From positions 3,100,001-3,164,000 of the forward strand of contig OZ241979.1 of NCBI GenBank assembly GCA_965204235.1: a stretch of 64,000 nt of DNA, given 5' to 3'. A program made the translations under genes and the position numbers. The stretch is from JAJDTQ01 sp965204235. GTDB lineage: Bacteria; Desulfobacterota; Binatia; UBA9968; JAJDTQ01. The notes below the pieces were generated by a model. That model searched no databases and was not told the origin of the DNA. It was given only the letters and a program-made list of their open reading frames with translations. This document shows positions 35,111 to 44,113 of this stretch, piece after piece (position 1 is the first letter of the stretch; every line of letters starts with the position of its first letter).

Positions 35111-37776
35111 CCGTTCCATCCGCGGGTCAGGCTCTGCCGTTTCGCCGCGTCGTCGAGCACCCGCGCGCACGACTCCCAGTCCACGCGCCCGACCTCGTGG
35201 TACCGGAGCTCGAACGGATGCTTGTTCGGAACGCTGTCGATGGTCTGCTTCGCTTGCTCCATCTCACCGAGGGCGACCTCGACCCAGACGTCTTCGAGCG
35301 TGTCCGGCAACTGACCGAAAAGCCGGGAGATGCTCTCCAGGCGTTCCGAGAGTAGCTGGCGCACCCGGTCCTCCACCGAGTTCGCGTAGCGCATGTTGTA
35401 CACGTCCACCTGGGAACGGGTTTGCCCGATGCGCTGGATCCGGCCCTTGCGCTGTTCGAGGCGGGAAGGATTCCAGGGAAGGTCCAGGTTGATGAGCGTG
35501 CCGAGCCGTTGCAGGTTCAACCCTTCCGACGCCGCGTCCGTGCCGAGCAGCAGGCGTAGTTCGCCCCGGCGCACGCTGTCCTTCAGGGCGTCGCGGCCCC
35601 GGGGCTCGAAGACCCCGCGGCGCATGACCCCCGAACGGCCGGCGCCCGCGTAGATGCCGATGGTTTCAGCCGGAAGCGCCTCCGTGAGTCGATGGGCCAG
35701 CCACCACACCGAGTCGTAGTACTGGCTGAAGACGATGCAGCCGTGTTCCAGCCAGCCTTCGTCCACGAGCAGGCGCACCACCGCGGCGCACTTCGGGTCC
35801 TGGTCCAGGTTCGCCTCCATGGATTGGGCAAGCCCTGACAGCACCCGGCTTTCCTCCTTCGTCAGGGTACGAAGCGGACCGTCCTCGTCGTCATCGTACT
35901 CGTCGCCGAGGTCCTCCCAACCGTCGAGTATCCGGGTGACCGTCAGACGCCCCGCCTCCATGGTACTGCCCATGCGGCGCAGGAGCATGGTGCGAAAGAA
36001 CCCCGTGCTCGCGCGTTGGGCGAGCAACCGGCAGAACGCTTCCGCCTGGGCGTAGGCGTCCTCGAGGAAGGGCGGCAGCACGATGGCGTCCTCGTCCGAC
36101 TCGCCGTGCAATCGGACCCCCACCGGGGTCAGGAACGGTTCGCCCGTCTCCGGGTCGATGGAGTTTTCGAGATACTCGCGGGTGCGCACCACGATGGTGC
36201 GGATGTAGGGGTTGTGCTGCTCCACGAAGCGGGCGAACCCGCTCTCGATCCGCTGCCGGTCGGGCGGACGCAACGACTCGACTGCGTTCCCGTGCGCATA
36301 CGCGGCCTCGTCCGGCAGGGAGAGCGAGCGGCGCAGGATCTCGAAATCCCTCCCTTCGGAGCGGGGAGGAAAGGGGTTGCGCATCCAGTCCCAGCACTCG
36401 TGGAAATCGGCCGGCGGCGATGCGTTGCCGAGCAGCAGGTCGAGGGAGGCCTTGGCGTTGCGCCAGCGGCTGCCGGGTGAGCCGAGCACCGCGTGCGAGC
36501 CTCGCGCGAGCGCATCGAGCAGGTCGTATGCCTCCACGGGATGGAGCTGGACCGGGGTGGCGGTGGCGAGCAGCAGGCTCTTGGTGCGGGGCGAGACCTC
36601 CCGGAGGAACTTCAGGAGGTTGTTGGGCTGCGCCGCCCCGAACGCCCCGCGGCCGGAGAGGTTCCGGCGCCGCGCACGGTGCGCCTCGTCCAGGATCACG
36701 CACTCGAAGCGCATCTCCGCCAGCCGCGCCGCGGCCTCGGCGTTGCCGGTAACCAGGCCGGTGGAGACGATACCCACCCGCCGCGGGCAGCGCCGGATCG
36801 ATTCGGCGCCTGCCCCCGGATGCTCGACCCCGCGCTCGTCCACCCAACCGCGGCCGGTCCAGACCGCTGACGGCAGTCCGAGCAGGGTGTCGAGTTCGTC
36901 CTGCCACTGCCGGAGCAGGGGCTTGGGAGCCAGGACGAGCACCGGCCCATCGCCGACCAGGGCCATGAGTTGCGCCGCCATGGCCAACTGGAGAGTCTTC
37001 CCGAGCCCCACCTGATCGGCCAGCACGAAGCGCGCGCCGTGCGGCCCGCGATGCGCGTCGAAGGCGAGCTTGACGAAATGCTTCTGGTGCTCCCACAGCC
37101 CCACCTCCTTGCGATAGACCGGCGCTTCCACCATGACGGACGCGGGGTCCGGCTCTTCCCGCCAGCGGGCGACGTCTCCCACCAACTCGCGGCGCGACAA
37201 GCGGTCGAGGTCCCGAACGACGAAGTCCGCAAGCCGGACCGCGAAAGGCGACGACCATAGGGCGTCGAACTCCTCCTGGACCCATGCCACGGCTTCCGGT
37301 GAATCGTCCTCCCAGACGATCTCGTAGTTGAGCCGGAACGCCGCCCCGGACTCGTTGGCGCTGCCAAGGAAGGAGGTCGGTCGGTCGTCCGCCAGGATGA
37401 TCACGCCCGCCTTGCCGTGGATGAGGCCGAAGACGTCATCGGGCAGTACGCGGACCTCGACCTTCCCGGAACGCAGGAAGTCGTACAGGCGCTCGAAGCG
37501 CGGCTTGGCGGTGTCACCGAGGTCCTCGGGGCGGGAGTCGCACCACTCCCGGCGCATGGCGGCCTGGGCGGCCCTCGCCACTTCCACGTCGGCGCGCGAC
37601 AGCCCGGAATTGCACACCACCCGGACCTTGCCTTCGACGCTCTCCAGCGCCTCGCCCGCCACTTCGAGGATCGAGGACGAGAAATAGCCGGCGATTCGGT
37701 CGTAGCTCTTGGCGCCGGCAAGCCGCGGGGTCAGGAAGGCGGTGTCGAGCGGCTGTTGGCGAGAGGAGTATCGCAT
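35107..37776 (-). CDS. Anti-phage PLD-SNF2 helicase
   Basis: An 889-residue fusion. The N-terminal phospholipase-D-like nuclease domain has one HKD half-motif: LIHGKAGVIIL (about residues 118-128), then FLGSANESGAA (about 135-145). A Swi2/Snf2 helicase follows with motif I DQVGLGKTLQLA (about 256-267), DEAH box CVILDEAHRARR (about 359-370), motif III LLATATPVQ, and C-terminal motifs LGTDAASEGLNLQRLGTLIN and QRKGRIQRIGQ. NCBI-style annotation names such proteins 'phospholipase D-like domain-containing anti-phage protein', typically beside DUF499/DUF1156/DUF3780 genes, as here. It is the last gene of the island operon, 39 bases after the DUF4276-like gene, and appears intact. Confidence 0.9.
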   Translation of the reverse strand: MRYSSRQQPLDTAFLTPRLAGAKSYDRIAGYFSSSILEVAGEALESVEGKVRVVCNSGLSRADVEVARAAQAAMRREWCDSRPEDLGDTAKPRFERLYDFLRSGKVEVRVLPDDVFGLIHGKAGVIILADDRPTSFLGSANESGAAFRLNYEIVWEDDSPEAVAWVQEEFDALWSSPFAVRLADFVVRDLDRLSRRELVGDVARWREEPDPASVMVEAPVYRKEVGLWEHQKHFVKLAFDAHRGPHGARFVLADQVGLGKTLQLAMAAQLMALVGDGPVLVLAPKPLLRQWQDELDTLLGLPSAVWTGRGWVDERGVEHPGAGAESIRRCPRRVGIVSTGLVTGNAEAAARLAEMRFECVILDEAHRARRRNLSGRGAFGAAQPNNLLKFLREVSPRTKSLLLATATPVQLHPVEAYDLLDALARGSHAVLGSPGSRWRNAKASLDLLLGNASPPADFHECWDWMRNPFPPRSEGRDFEILRRSLSLPDEAAYAHGNAVESLRPPDRQRIESGFARFVEQHNPYIRTIVVRTREYLENSIDPETGEPFLTPVGVRLHGESDEDAIVLPPFLEDAYAQAEAFCRLLAQRASTGFFRTMLLRRMGSTMEAGRLTVTRILDGWEDLGDEYDDDEDGPLRTLTKEESRVLSGLAQSMEANLDQDPKCAAVVRLLVDEGWLEHGCIVFSQYYDSVWWLAHRLTEALPAETIGIYAGAGRSGVMRRGVFEPRGRDALKDSVRRGELRLLLGTDAASEGLNLQRLGTLINLDLPWNPSRLEQRKGRIQRIGQTRSQVDVYNMRYANSVEDRVRQLLSERLESISRLFGQLPDTLEDVWVEVALGEMEQAKQTIDSVPNKHPFELRYHEVGRVDWESCARVLDDAAKRQSLTRGWNG

Positions 37777-37815
37777 CAGCGCAGCGCGGGCAGAGGCAGG
37801 AAACGGAGCCCCGGG

Positions 37816-38499
37816 TCAGGCGCGGGGCTCGCTCGCAGGAAGGCGTTTTACGTGCGCGTGACTGGCAATGCGCTTCCGATGACAAGCCACCTGGTTTTCC
37901 AACTCCCGGAAAGCGGTCAATCCACGCAGAAGGCCAAAGTCGCCAATCTGCTCAGCCACAAGCTGTACACACTTGCCCAAATCCCGATGGAAACGTTTCA
38001 ACCGTCGTCCTCGAAGGCCGCTAGCCTGCCTGAGCAAGCCGTGGAGGACCGTCTTGGGATCCGGCAGATTTTCGAGCTCCCTCACCTCCGGCATGGATAG
38101 ACTCTGGCGGCTCGCCGGATTTCCCGCGGCTTTCTTCAGGGCGGATTCGTCGATGAGCAACCACGCTTCCTGCATTCGTACCGGAACCACGCAGACGACC
38201 GGCAGGGTCTTTCCCCTCTCGCTCCGTTCCAAAGCCTTGCGGATTTCTTCCTGCCGTTTCTCCACTGATTCGCCCTCCGCGTCCCGATGCACGAAGAGCA
38301 GGTCGCAAGGGTACAGTTCCATGCTCTTGTCGATGCGCTGAAAAAGATCTCGGGGAGGATTCCGAAGCCGTCGCAGATCGGAGAATTCCCGCTGGATGGG
38401 AATGCCTTCACAATGCTGGCGCAGCAGCTAGGTGAGAACGGGTAGGAGCGCCCGGTCGGACGAGCCGTCAGCCACCAGCGTAAAGCGCAGTCTTTCCAC
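37816..38499 (-). pseudogene. DUF4276-like protein interrupted by an amber codon
   Basis: From GTG 38499 the frame reads VERLRFTLVADGSSDRALLP, then TAG at 38430-38428 (codon 24), then LLRQHCEGIPIQREFSDLRR and on to a stop at 37816, 227 residues in all. The sequence on both sides of the TAG belongs to one protein: an N-terminal 'VADGSSDRALL' Toprim-like strand and loop, a Trp expected at the TAG (TGG to TAG), and RDAEGESVEKRQEEIRKALE, as in DUF4276 proteins. These small Toprim-like proteins commonly pair with an upstream AAA ATPase, as here (12 bases after it). The downstream part could be expressed from the internal ATG at 38322. As annotated, the gene is broken. Confidence 0.75.
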
Positions 38500-38511
38500 T
38501 CGACACCGGAT

Positions 38512-40001
38512 TCACGAGCCAAGAGGAAGCAGCAGTTGCTGCAGGTCGTCCCGGTCAACCACTCGCCTCTCCCTTGCTCGTTTCTCTTGCGGACTCATCG
38601 GAAGCACCGGATTCAGATAGGCCAGCAGATCGCCTTTGGCTACAAGGTCGGATTCGCTGCTTCCCTCGGCTCTCCAAGTGTCCGGCAGATAGTGGAACCG
38701 GGCTTCCTTGAAGAATTGTTTCCGACTATCCACGAATTCCATAAGCTTCACGAACACGACGCTGTCTTCCGGAACCTGCAGCAAAACCGCCGCGAGTGTG
38801 TGTTGACGATCACTTGGCGCAGCGGATTGTCCGGTTCTGCCGGTTCGGACGCATCCACGGCAATATCGCGCAGCAATTGCAGGATGGCCGGAATCCGCGC
38901 CGGATGGATGCCGTTTTCCGGTTCTTCCAGACAGAGTACACCCTGGACTTCCGTATCCATCTCCAGCACGGCCAAAGCCAGGAAGCGCAAGGTGCCGTCC
39001 GACAATGCCCGGGCCGGATGCAGGGTTCCTTCTCCATCCTTGACGTACAGGGTCAGGATTTCCCGTTTCTCATCCCGATCGATGTTGACGTCGTGCACGT
39101 CGTCGATGAGTTCGTGCAGTCGATTGGCGATACGGCCACAGGTCCGCGCTGCGTTTTCCTCCTCCAGTGGACCGTTGTCTTCCCGTCCCGAGTGGTGAGC
39201 CAAGCGGTACAGCGTGGCGGCCAGATGGCTGCCATCCGTCCCCATGCGCGTGGGAGAGGCGAATTCATCCGGCCGCCTGAGCGCCGACGGCTCCAGTTGC
39301 AGCATCCGCCACGCTTCCATTTCCCGGCGAGCGGCCACCACGGTGGGACTCTCCGCCGCGTTGGCCGCGGAAAGGACCGTGCGGGGCAGATTGGCCGCCG
39401 GCCTGCGCAACGGACGACCGCTGCTGCCGCCGTCCTGATGCAAGTTGATGACCCGGATTTCGCCTTCTTCTTCGGTCGAGATGAAATAGGGGGCACGGCG
39501 CTGGCCGCACACCACCGACTTCCGCCAGTCCTTCGCATTGTGAGGAAACGGAAGGTGCTTCCAGGCATCGCGTTGGGCGATGTGGACCAGTTGCTCCTTC
39601 ATGATTTCCAAGGCGCCCGGAGTCAAGCTGTCGCCGGTCTCCTTGTAGGCAAGCTCCAGCGAATAGCGCAGGAACGTAATGCTGGCCTTGGCTTCCTGTC
39701 CCAGATCGTCCACGGCTTTCCCCGGTACGATCATCTCCGCGTCGAAGGACATGCTCTCCCTATAGCGGTCACCGGCACGGTGGAAGAGGTTACGCACGTC
39801 CGCAGTACGGCTGTCCTGGTCGCGCACCGAGGCAGCGGCTTCCATCAACGTGTGACCGGCCAGCGCACTCAGAAAGCGGATCGCGTCGAACAGGTTCGAC
39901 TTGCCGGCGCCGTTGGGCCCGATCACGCACGTGAACGGACCAAAGCGCACATCCACGTCCACGAGGTTCTTGAAGCCGGAGACTTGCAGTCGCGTCAGCA
40001 T
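38512..40001 (-). pseudogene. AAA family ATPase (DUF4276 partner), frameshifted near its 3' end
   Basis: From ATG 40001 the frame encodes an ABC/SMC-type ATPase: ISGFKN-like start LQVSGFKNLVDVDVRFGPF, Walker A CVIGPNGAGKSNLFDAI (about residues 26-42), signature-like ARALSDGTLRFLALAVLEMD (about 330-349), and Walker B VQGVLCLEEPENGIHPARIP (about 352-371). After VNTHS (about 400) the frame changes. In the continuing frame the expected sequence AVLLQVPEDSVVFVKLMEF begins, running to a stop at 38512. One base appears missing within 38787-38796 (a CGCGG that should read CGCCGG). Restored length is about 496 residues. It pairs with the DUF4276-like gene. The truncated product would still keep both Walker motifs. 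Confidence 0.82.
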
Positions 40002-40025
40002 GTCCGAATTACCGATCGACGAGTT

Positions 40026-40193
40026 TCAGCCGTCGTCATCGAGCACACCGCCCAGCCCGCTACGCCCGTCCTCAGCGGCTCGGAACCGCACCCGCGGCGC
40101 AATGTCCTCCGGCAGTGCGACGGTGACGTTCTCCATGGCTCCAAGGTAGTGGAACACCGGATTTGCGTCAACGGGCGACGGCAGGTCAGACAT
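40026..40193 (-). CDS. Small protein with ribbon-helix-helix antitoxin-like N-terminus
   Basis: A 55-residue reading frame whose ATG (40193) overlaps the stop of the DUF1156 gene. An internal ATG (40136) would give a 36-residue form, MENVTVALPEDIAPRVRFRA then AEDGRSGLGG. The segment 'VTVALPEDIAPRVR..AAE.GRS' matches the beta strand and first helix of ribbon-helix-helix antitoxins, but the second helix is missing. It may be a remnant. The gene lies between the DUF1156 methylase and the AAA ATPase, at the junction where the ATPase/DUF4276 pair joins the island operon. Confidence 0.4.
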   Translation of the reverse strand: MSDLPSPVDANPVFHYLGAMENVTVALPEDIAPRVRFRAAEDGRSGLGGVLDDDG

Positions 40194-43100
40194 GGTCGTT
40201 CTCCACGGCGCCAGCGACGAGGCGGGCGGCCGCGGCGTCTTCGCGCCAGTGGTTGACTTCGATGGCGGCGAGGTAGCGGAGGATGGCGACCAGCGCCTCG
40301 CGTTGCGGCCAGTAGCCGGACAATTCGGTTCGGAGCCACGTGAGGCTGTCGGCCACCTCGCCGCTCTCCGCCACGCGCCAGACGGCATAGAGGGCGTGGC
40401 GGACGAGGCTGCGCCCGAACGCGGTGTCGCCCAGGTCGCTGCGCTTGAACTCGGAGGCGGTCTTCAGGCGGGTCCGGTTCGCCTTGCCGGTGTGGAGCAG
40501 GTAGCGGTAGTCGCGGACGCCGAAGCCGCGGGCGAACTCCTGATAGACCCCGGAGCGGAAGTCGCCGTGGCGTTCGACGTCAAGGCCCTTGACGTAGAGC
40601 TTTTCCTCGGGGGTGAGCCGACGCCACAGGTAATCCGGCAAGCCTGTGGGGACCAGGAAGTTGCTCGCGGTGCGCACGGCGTCTCCGATGATCTTCTCGA
40701 TGGGGTTGGGTTCGCCGCGGCGCCGTTCCCGCGACAGTTCATGGGATACGTCGATGTCCTCGATCGAACCGTACTGCGTCAGCACCCGGAGCGCCGCGGC
40801 GTAGGCGGCTAGCTGGTAGTCCGCATCGGAGAAGTTCGGGGCCTCGCGGTCGTCGAGTTCCAGCATGGACGCAAGCTGGCGCTCCACTTCGACTCCCACT
40901 TCCTGGGCTACTTCGTCCTGGAACGCCGTCTCCTCGACGGTCTGCCTGCGCAGCACCATCAGCACGGTGCCCTGGACGTAGTTGCCTTCCTTGACACCGA
41001 ACGGCGTCTCCGTCGCAATGGTCCACGCCGCGGTCACACGCAAGCCCGCGGCCCAGAGGATGAGGGTAAGATCGGCCCAGATCGATACGTCCTGGTGGGT
41101 GAACATGACGACCTGGAAGCCGCCGTCCGGCATGTGGGCCGCGAGGTTCCGGTAGCAGTCCACCATGCTGCGCCGGAAGTTCGCGTCCGCACCCCGAACG
41201 GCGAGGGCGCGCTTGCTGTCCGTGTGCCAGTCCCGGAACAACACCGGCAGCCTTTTCTCGTACCAGGCGAGAAAGAATTCGGACAGTTCGTGGTAGTTGA
41301 TTGCATCCGCGTAGGGCGGATCCGTGATCCAGATGTCTGCACGCCTGTCGATGGCGCGTGCATCCGTCGTCTGCAAAGTGTACGGCGCATGAACCGAAGC
41401 ATCGCTTTGGGTGAGAAACCATGAGCTGACGAGCGTGTGAATGCCTCGGCCGCCGAAGGTCATGAGCGTGTTCAATGCTTGATTGCTGAAAGTCTGAATT
41501 ACCTTTTCTCCCGCCTTGTCCGCCCACCACCGGGAGAGCCTGCTGTTCCAATCGGCGGTGCGCCCGAGTCCGAGCAGGCACGCGGCGCCGGACACCGCAG
41601 AGATCGAAGACGTCTCCGATTTCTCGGCCAGTGCTCCGTGGACCAAGAGTTGTCTCGGTGTGAACAAATGATGCCAGTGCGTCCAGCCGCGCTCTCGCAT
41701 CAGTCGCGTAGTCTCATCTCCGGGTGTAATCGCCCGATTCGGAATGTAGCCGAGAGCCTGCCATTCCGGGAAGCGTTCTCGAAGCAGCGCGAGTGCCCGT
41801 GCTTCCCGTTCCATGTCGGCGTCTTCGACGGGTTGGTACAGCGTTTCCGGCAGCAACTTCGCAAGCGCCTCGACACGATCGTTTCTCCGAGCTGCCACCT
41901 CCTTCGATTTCCTGAGTCGTTGCGCTGCCGCTATCAACTCGCGCTGCGGGCAATCTGCGCTCTTTTTGGCCTCGAACTCGCGCTGCGCATCTTCGACCGC
42001 ACGGTCTTCGGCCAGCCAGTCGCGCTCGCGCAGATCCTCGACTTCACGTCGCTCGTGAGCTTCGAGCCGTTCGACCAGGGCCGCAATCGCATATTCAAGC
42101 TCAACCCACTCCGGCACCGCTGGCGGCGAAGCATCGGGGGTCTGCGTGCCCTTCGGGGGCGCGGGCCTCCCGCCCGCACCATCCTCAAGCCGGCAGGCCG
42201 CCCGCACCCGCTGCTCCGCCCACAGCAGCGCGGCCAGAGAGGGCAGGCGCCAACGCACGCAGTACAGCCGCTCCTGGAACACGTCGTCCGTCCGGGGTAC
42301 GAGGTCGTCGTTCTCCCATTGCCGCAGCCCGCGGCCCCGTCCGCCCTCCCCGCGCCGGTCGCCGCGGATGGCGGTCATCGGGGTGGAGGCATGACAATCG
42401 GGATTCGGACATTCCAGCCGCGACTGCTTCACCGTGCCGGCGCCGCGGGCGGCGGCGAGCGCTTCCCGACCCACACCCGAACGGACGTCGATGGCGAAGC
42501 GCCTTTCCGCCGGTTCAGGCTTCAGCCGCGCCACGGCCCGCGTCTTCTCGCCGATGACCCAGCTTGGCGCGAGCGGCACGCGCCAGCCGCATTCGGGGCA
42601 GGCCGTCTCCGTGCAGTAGAGGAAGGCGTCGGCCCGCCAACCGGCATCGTCGTGCTCAATGCGCCACTCCGTCACTTGGCGGTCCACCGCCTCGAACACT
42701 TCGGTTTGCGCCAGCCGCACGCGCTCGGCGACTTCCTCCCCGCCGCCGACGATGTTCAGCGCGCCCCAGGTGAGCAGGGCGGCCACCGGGTTCAGATCGG
42801 ACCCGTAGGCTTCGCAGCCGAGCCGGGCCGCCTCGAACGGCACGCTGCCGCCCCCGCAAAAGGCATCCCCCACGCGCGGCACGCGCCCGAAGCGGCGCTC
42901 GCCCAGCTCCCGCATCAGTTCGGGCAGGCTGACCGCCTCCGTGCCCAGATGCCGGTTGATGACCTTCCAGGCGTCCGCGGACGGTCCTTCCAGATGCTCG
43001 GGCCTGTCGCACCATTTGAGCTTTTCGTCATAGCCCATGCGGTCGAAGACGATGCGTTGCAGGCGCGCTCGGTCCGCGGCCTTCGTGCCCTTCCGGAGTC

Positions 43101-43467
43101 TGGGCCGGTCAGGTTCGGCGTCGAACGCAAACCACTCGGTCCGTTCCTCCGGCGAGAGCCGCGAATACACTTCCTTGAGCGGAATGTTGCCGCTCTTGCG
43201 CCGCCGCAGCCCCTCCTCGTCCATCGTCAGGAGCGCGAGGAACACCTCCCGGTCCTTCCGCGGATCGTTCGAGGCGGGCATCAGCAGCCCGAGAATGATC
43301 GCCCGCACCATCACGAGCGGCTTCCTGCCCCACCACTTGCCGAGACCGGTCAGGGTCTGGCTGTAGTTCGCCTTGCGCTCCTTATAGCTCTCCTTCGACA
43401 GCCGCGAGACGGGAAATTGCGTCTCGATGAAGGTCAGGGCGTCGGTGAAGGAATGGGGGCGCGTCAT
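40186..43467 (-). CDS. Anti-phage-associated DUF1156 DNA adenine methyltransferase
   Basis: A 1093-residue protein starting at ATG 43467, overlapping the upstream nuclease stop. The N-terminus carries the DUF1156 segment SYKERKANYSQTLTGLGKWW (about residues 24-43) and GRKPLVMVRAIILG. The methylase core follows: motif I VGDAFCGGGSVPFEAARLGC (about 195-214) with SDLNPVAALL, a zinc-ribbon (CPECGWRV and ECPNPDCHAS) in an insertion, and motif IV ITDPPYADAINYHEL (DPPY, about 718-732). It is expected to methylate adenine or cytosine in host DNA, marking self. Among the island genes it has no visible lesion. DUF1156 proteins (COG1743-like) co-occur with DUF499 ATPases in predicted restriction-like systems. 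Confidence 0.88.
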   Translation of the reverse strand: MTRPHSFTDALTFIETQFPVSRLSKESYKERKANYSQTLTGLGKWWGRKPLVMVRAIILGLLMPASNDPRKDREVFLALLTMDEEGLRRRKSGNIPLKEVYSRLSPEERTEWFAFDAEPDRPRLRKGTKAADRARLQRIVFDRMGYDEKLKWCDRPEHLEGPSADAWKVINRHLGTEAVSLPELMRELGERRFGRVPRVGDAFCGGGSVPFEAARLGCEAYGSDLNPVAALLTWGALNIVGGGEEVAERVRLAQTEVFEAVDRQVTEWRIEHDDAGWRADAFLYCTETACPECGWRVPLAPSWVIGEKTRAVARLKPEPAERRFAIDVRSGVGREALAAARGAGTVKQSRLECPNPDCHASTPMTAIRGDRRGEGGRGRGLRQWENDDLVPRTDDVFQERLYCVRWRLPSLAALLWAEQRVRAACRLEDGAGGRPAPPKGTQTPDASPPAVPEWVELEYAIAALVERLEAHERREVEDLRERDWLAEDRAVEDAQREFEAKKSADCPQRELIAAAQRLRKSKEVAARRNDRVEALAKLLPETLYQPVEDADMEREARALALLRERFPEWQALGYIPNRAITPGDETTRLMRERGWTHWHHLFTPRQLLVHGALAEKSETSSISAVSGAACLLGLGRTADWNSRLSRWWADKAGEKVIQTFSNQALNTLMTFGGRGIHTLVSSWFLTQSDASVHAPYTLQTTDARAIDRRADIWITDPPYADAINYHELSEFFLAWYEKRLPVLFRDWHTDSKRALAVRGADANFRRSMVDCYRNLAAHMPDGGFQVVMFTHQDVSIWADLTLILWAAGLRVTAAWTIATETPFGVKEGNYVQGTVLMVLRRQTVEETAFQDEVAQEVGVEVERQLASMLELDDREAPNFSDADYQLAAYAAALRVLTQYGSIEDIDVSHELSRERRRGEPNPIEKIIGDAVRTASNFLVPTGLPDYLWRRLTPEEKLYVKGLDVERHGDFRSGVYQEFARGFGVRDYRYLLHTGKANRTRLKTASEFKRSDLGDTAFGRSLVRHALYAVWRVAESGEVADSLTWLRTELSGYWPQREALVAILRYLAAIEVNHWREDAAAARLVAGAVENDHV

Positions 43468-44111
43468 GGGTTTGCCTGCACGAACGGCAAGAGGGAGTGA
43501 CGAATCTCCATCCACCGACCATCTCGTACATGCCCTGTGACGAAGCGCTGAACGACGCCGATGGGCGAATCCACCTGAAGCTCTCCTTGCAACCCAAGGC
43601 CAAGCCGCTTCGTCATCATCGCCGCCTCGATGTGCGAGAAGGCGAAATTCATGTCGCCATCCATGACGTAGCCCATCATGCAGCCAACCGGCAGACCTTC
43701 GGCGTACTTCTCCGTGACGAAGCGCATCATGCCGTCTTCGCCGACGTAGGCGCCCGCTTGCGAACGCTTCGCGCCGTCCGTGCCCGTCACGTTGAGCCGT
43801 TTGCATTCATAGGCGAGATAGGTATTTCGGTCGTTATCGACGATCACGGCGAGATCGACACGTGACGCTCCGGTGAGCGTGCCGCGGGGAGAACGTGTGA
43901 AGGGGTGGAACTGGTACTCGAAGTAGAATTCGTCTCTTGCCTCGGCGTCTCTGGAGAGACGGGCGACCAACGCCACCGTGATCGTGTCTTCGCATGAAGA
44001 AGGCGGCAGATGGGCAATCGCCTGCTGCCAGACCCGTGCGACGCAGTGCAGGAACTTCCAATCGGTGACGCGGAACTTCACCACCCAGCTCCGCCCCTCG
44101 CCGGACACCAT
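43464..44111 (-). CDS. PD-(D/E)xK-type restriction endonuclease-like protein
   Basis: A 215-residue protein. The likely active site is SRVDLAVIVDNDRNTYLAYE followed by CKRLN (about residues 82-106): an Asp after a strand, then the ExK pair in 'AYECKRL', typical of the PD-(D/E)xK nuclease superfamily. The rest is mixed alpha/beta without a recognised specific family. It starts two bases after the Eco57I-like methylase stop (44114), and its own stop overlaps the DUF1156 start by ATGA, so it is translationally tied to both methylases. A cleaving partner of these methylases is the natural role, by inference. Confidence 0.7.
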   Translation of the reverse strand: MVSGEGRSWVVKFRVTDWKFLHCVARVWQQAIAHLPPSSCEDTITVALVARLSRDAEARDEFYFEYQFHPFTRSPRGTLTGASRVDLAVIVDNDRNTYLAYECKRLNVTGTDGAKRSQAGAYVGEDGMMRFVTEKYAEGLPVGCMMGYVMDGDMNFAFSHIEAAMMTKRLGLGLQGELQVDSPIGVVQRFVTGHVRDGRWMEIRHSLLPFVQANP

Positions 44112-44113
44112 CG

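Noticed and set aside
38136..38558. 140-codon minus-strand frame, Cys/Arg/Ser-rich
   Set aside because: It is the alternative frame of the DUF4276-like gene. The interrupted frame matches the family on both sides of the TAG.
41437..43500. 687-codon plus-strand frame
   Set aside because: It is antisense to the DUF1156 methylase.
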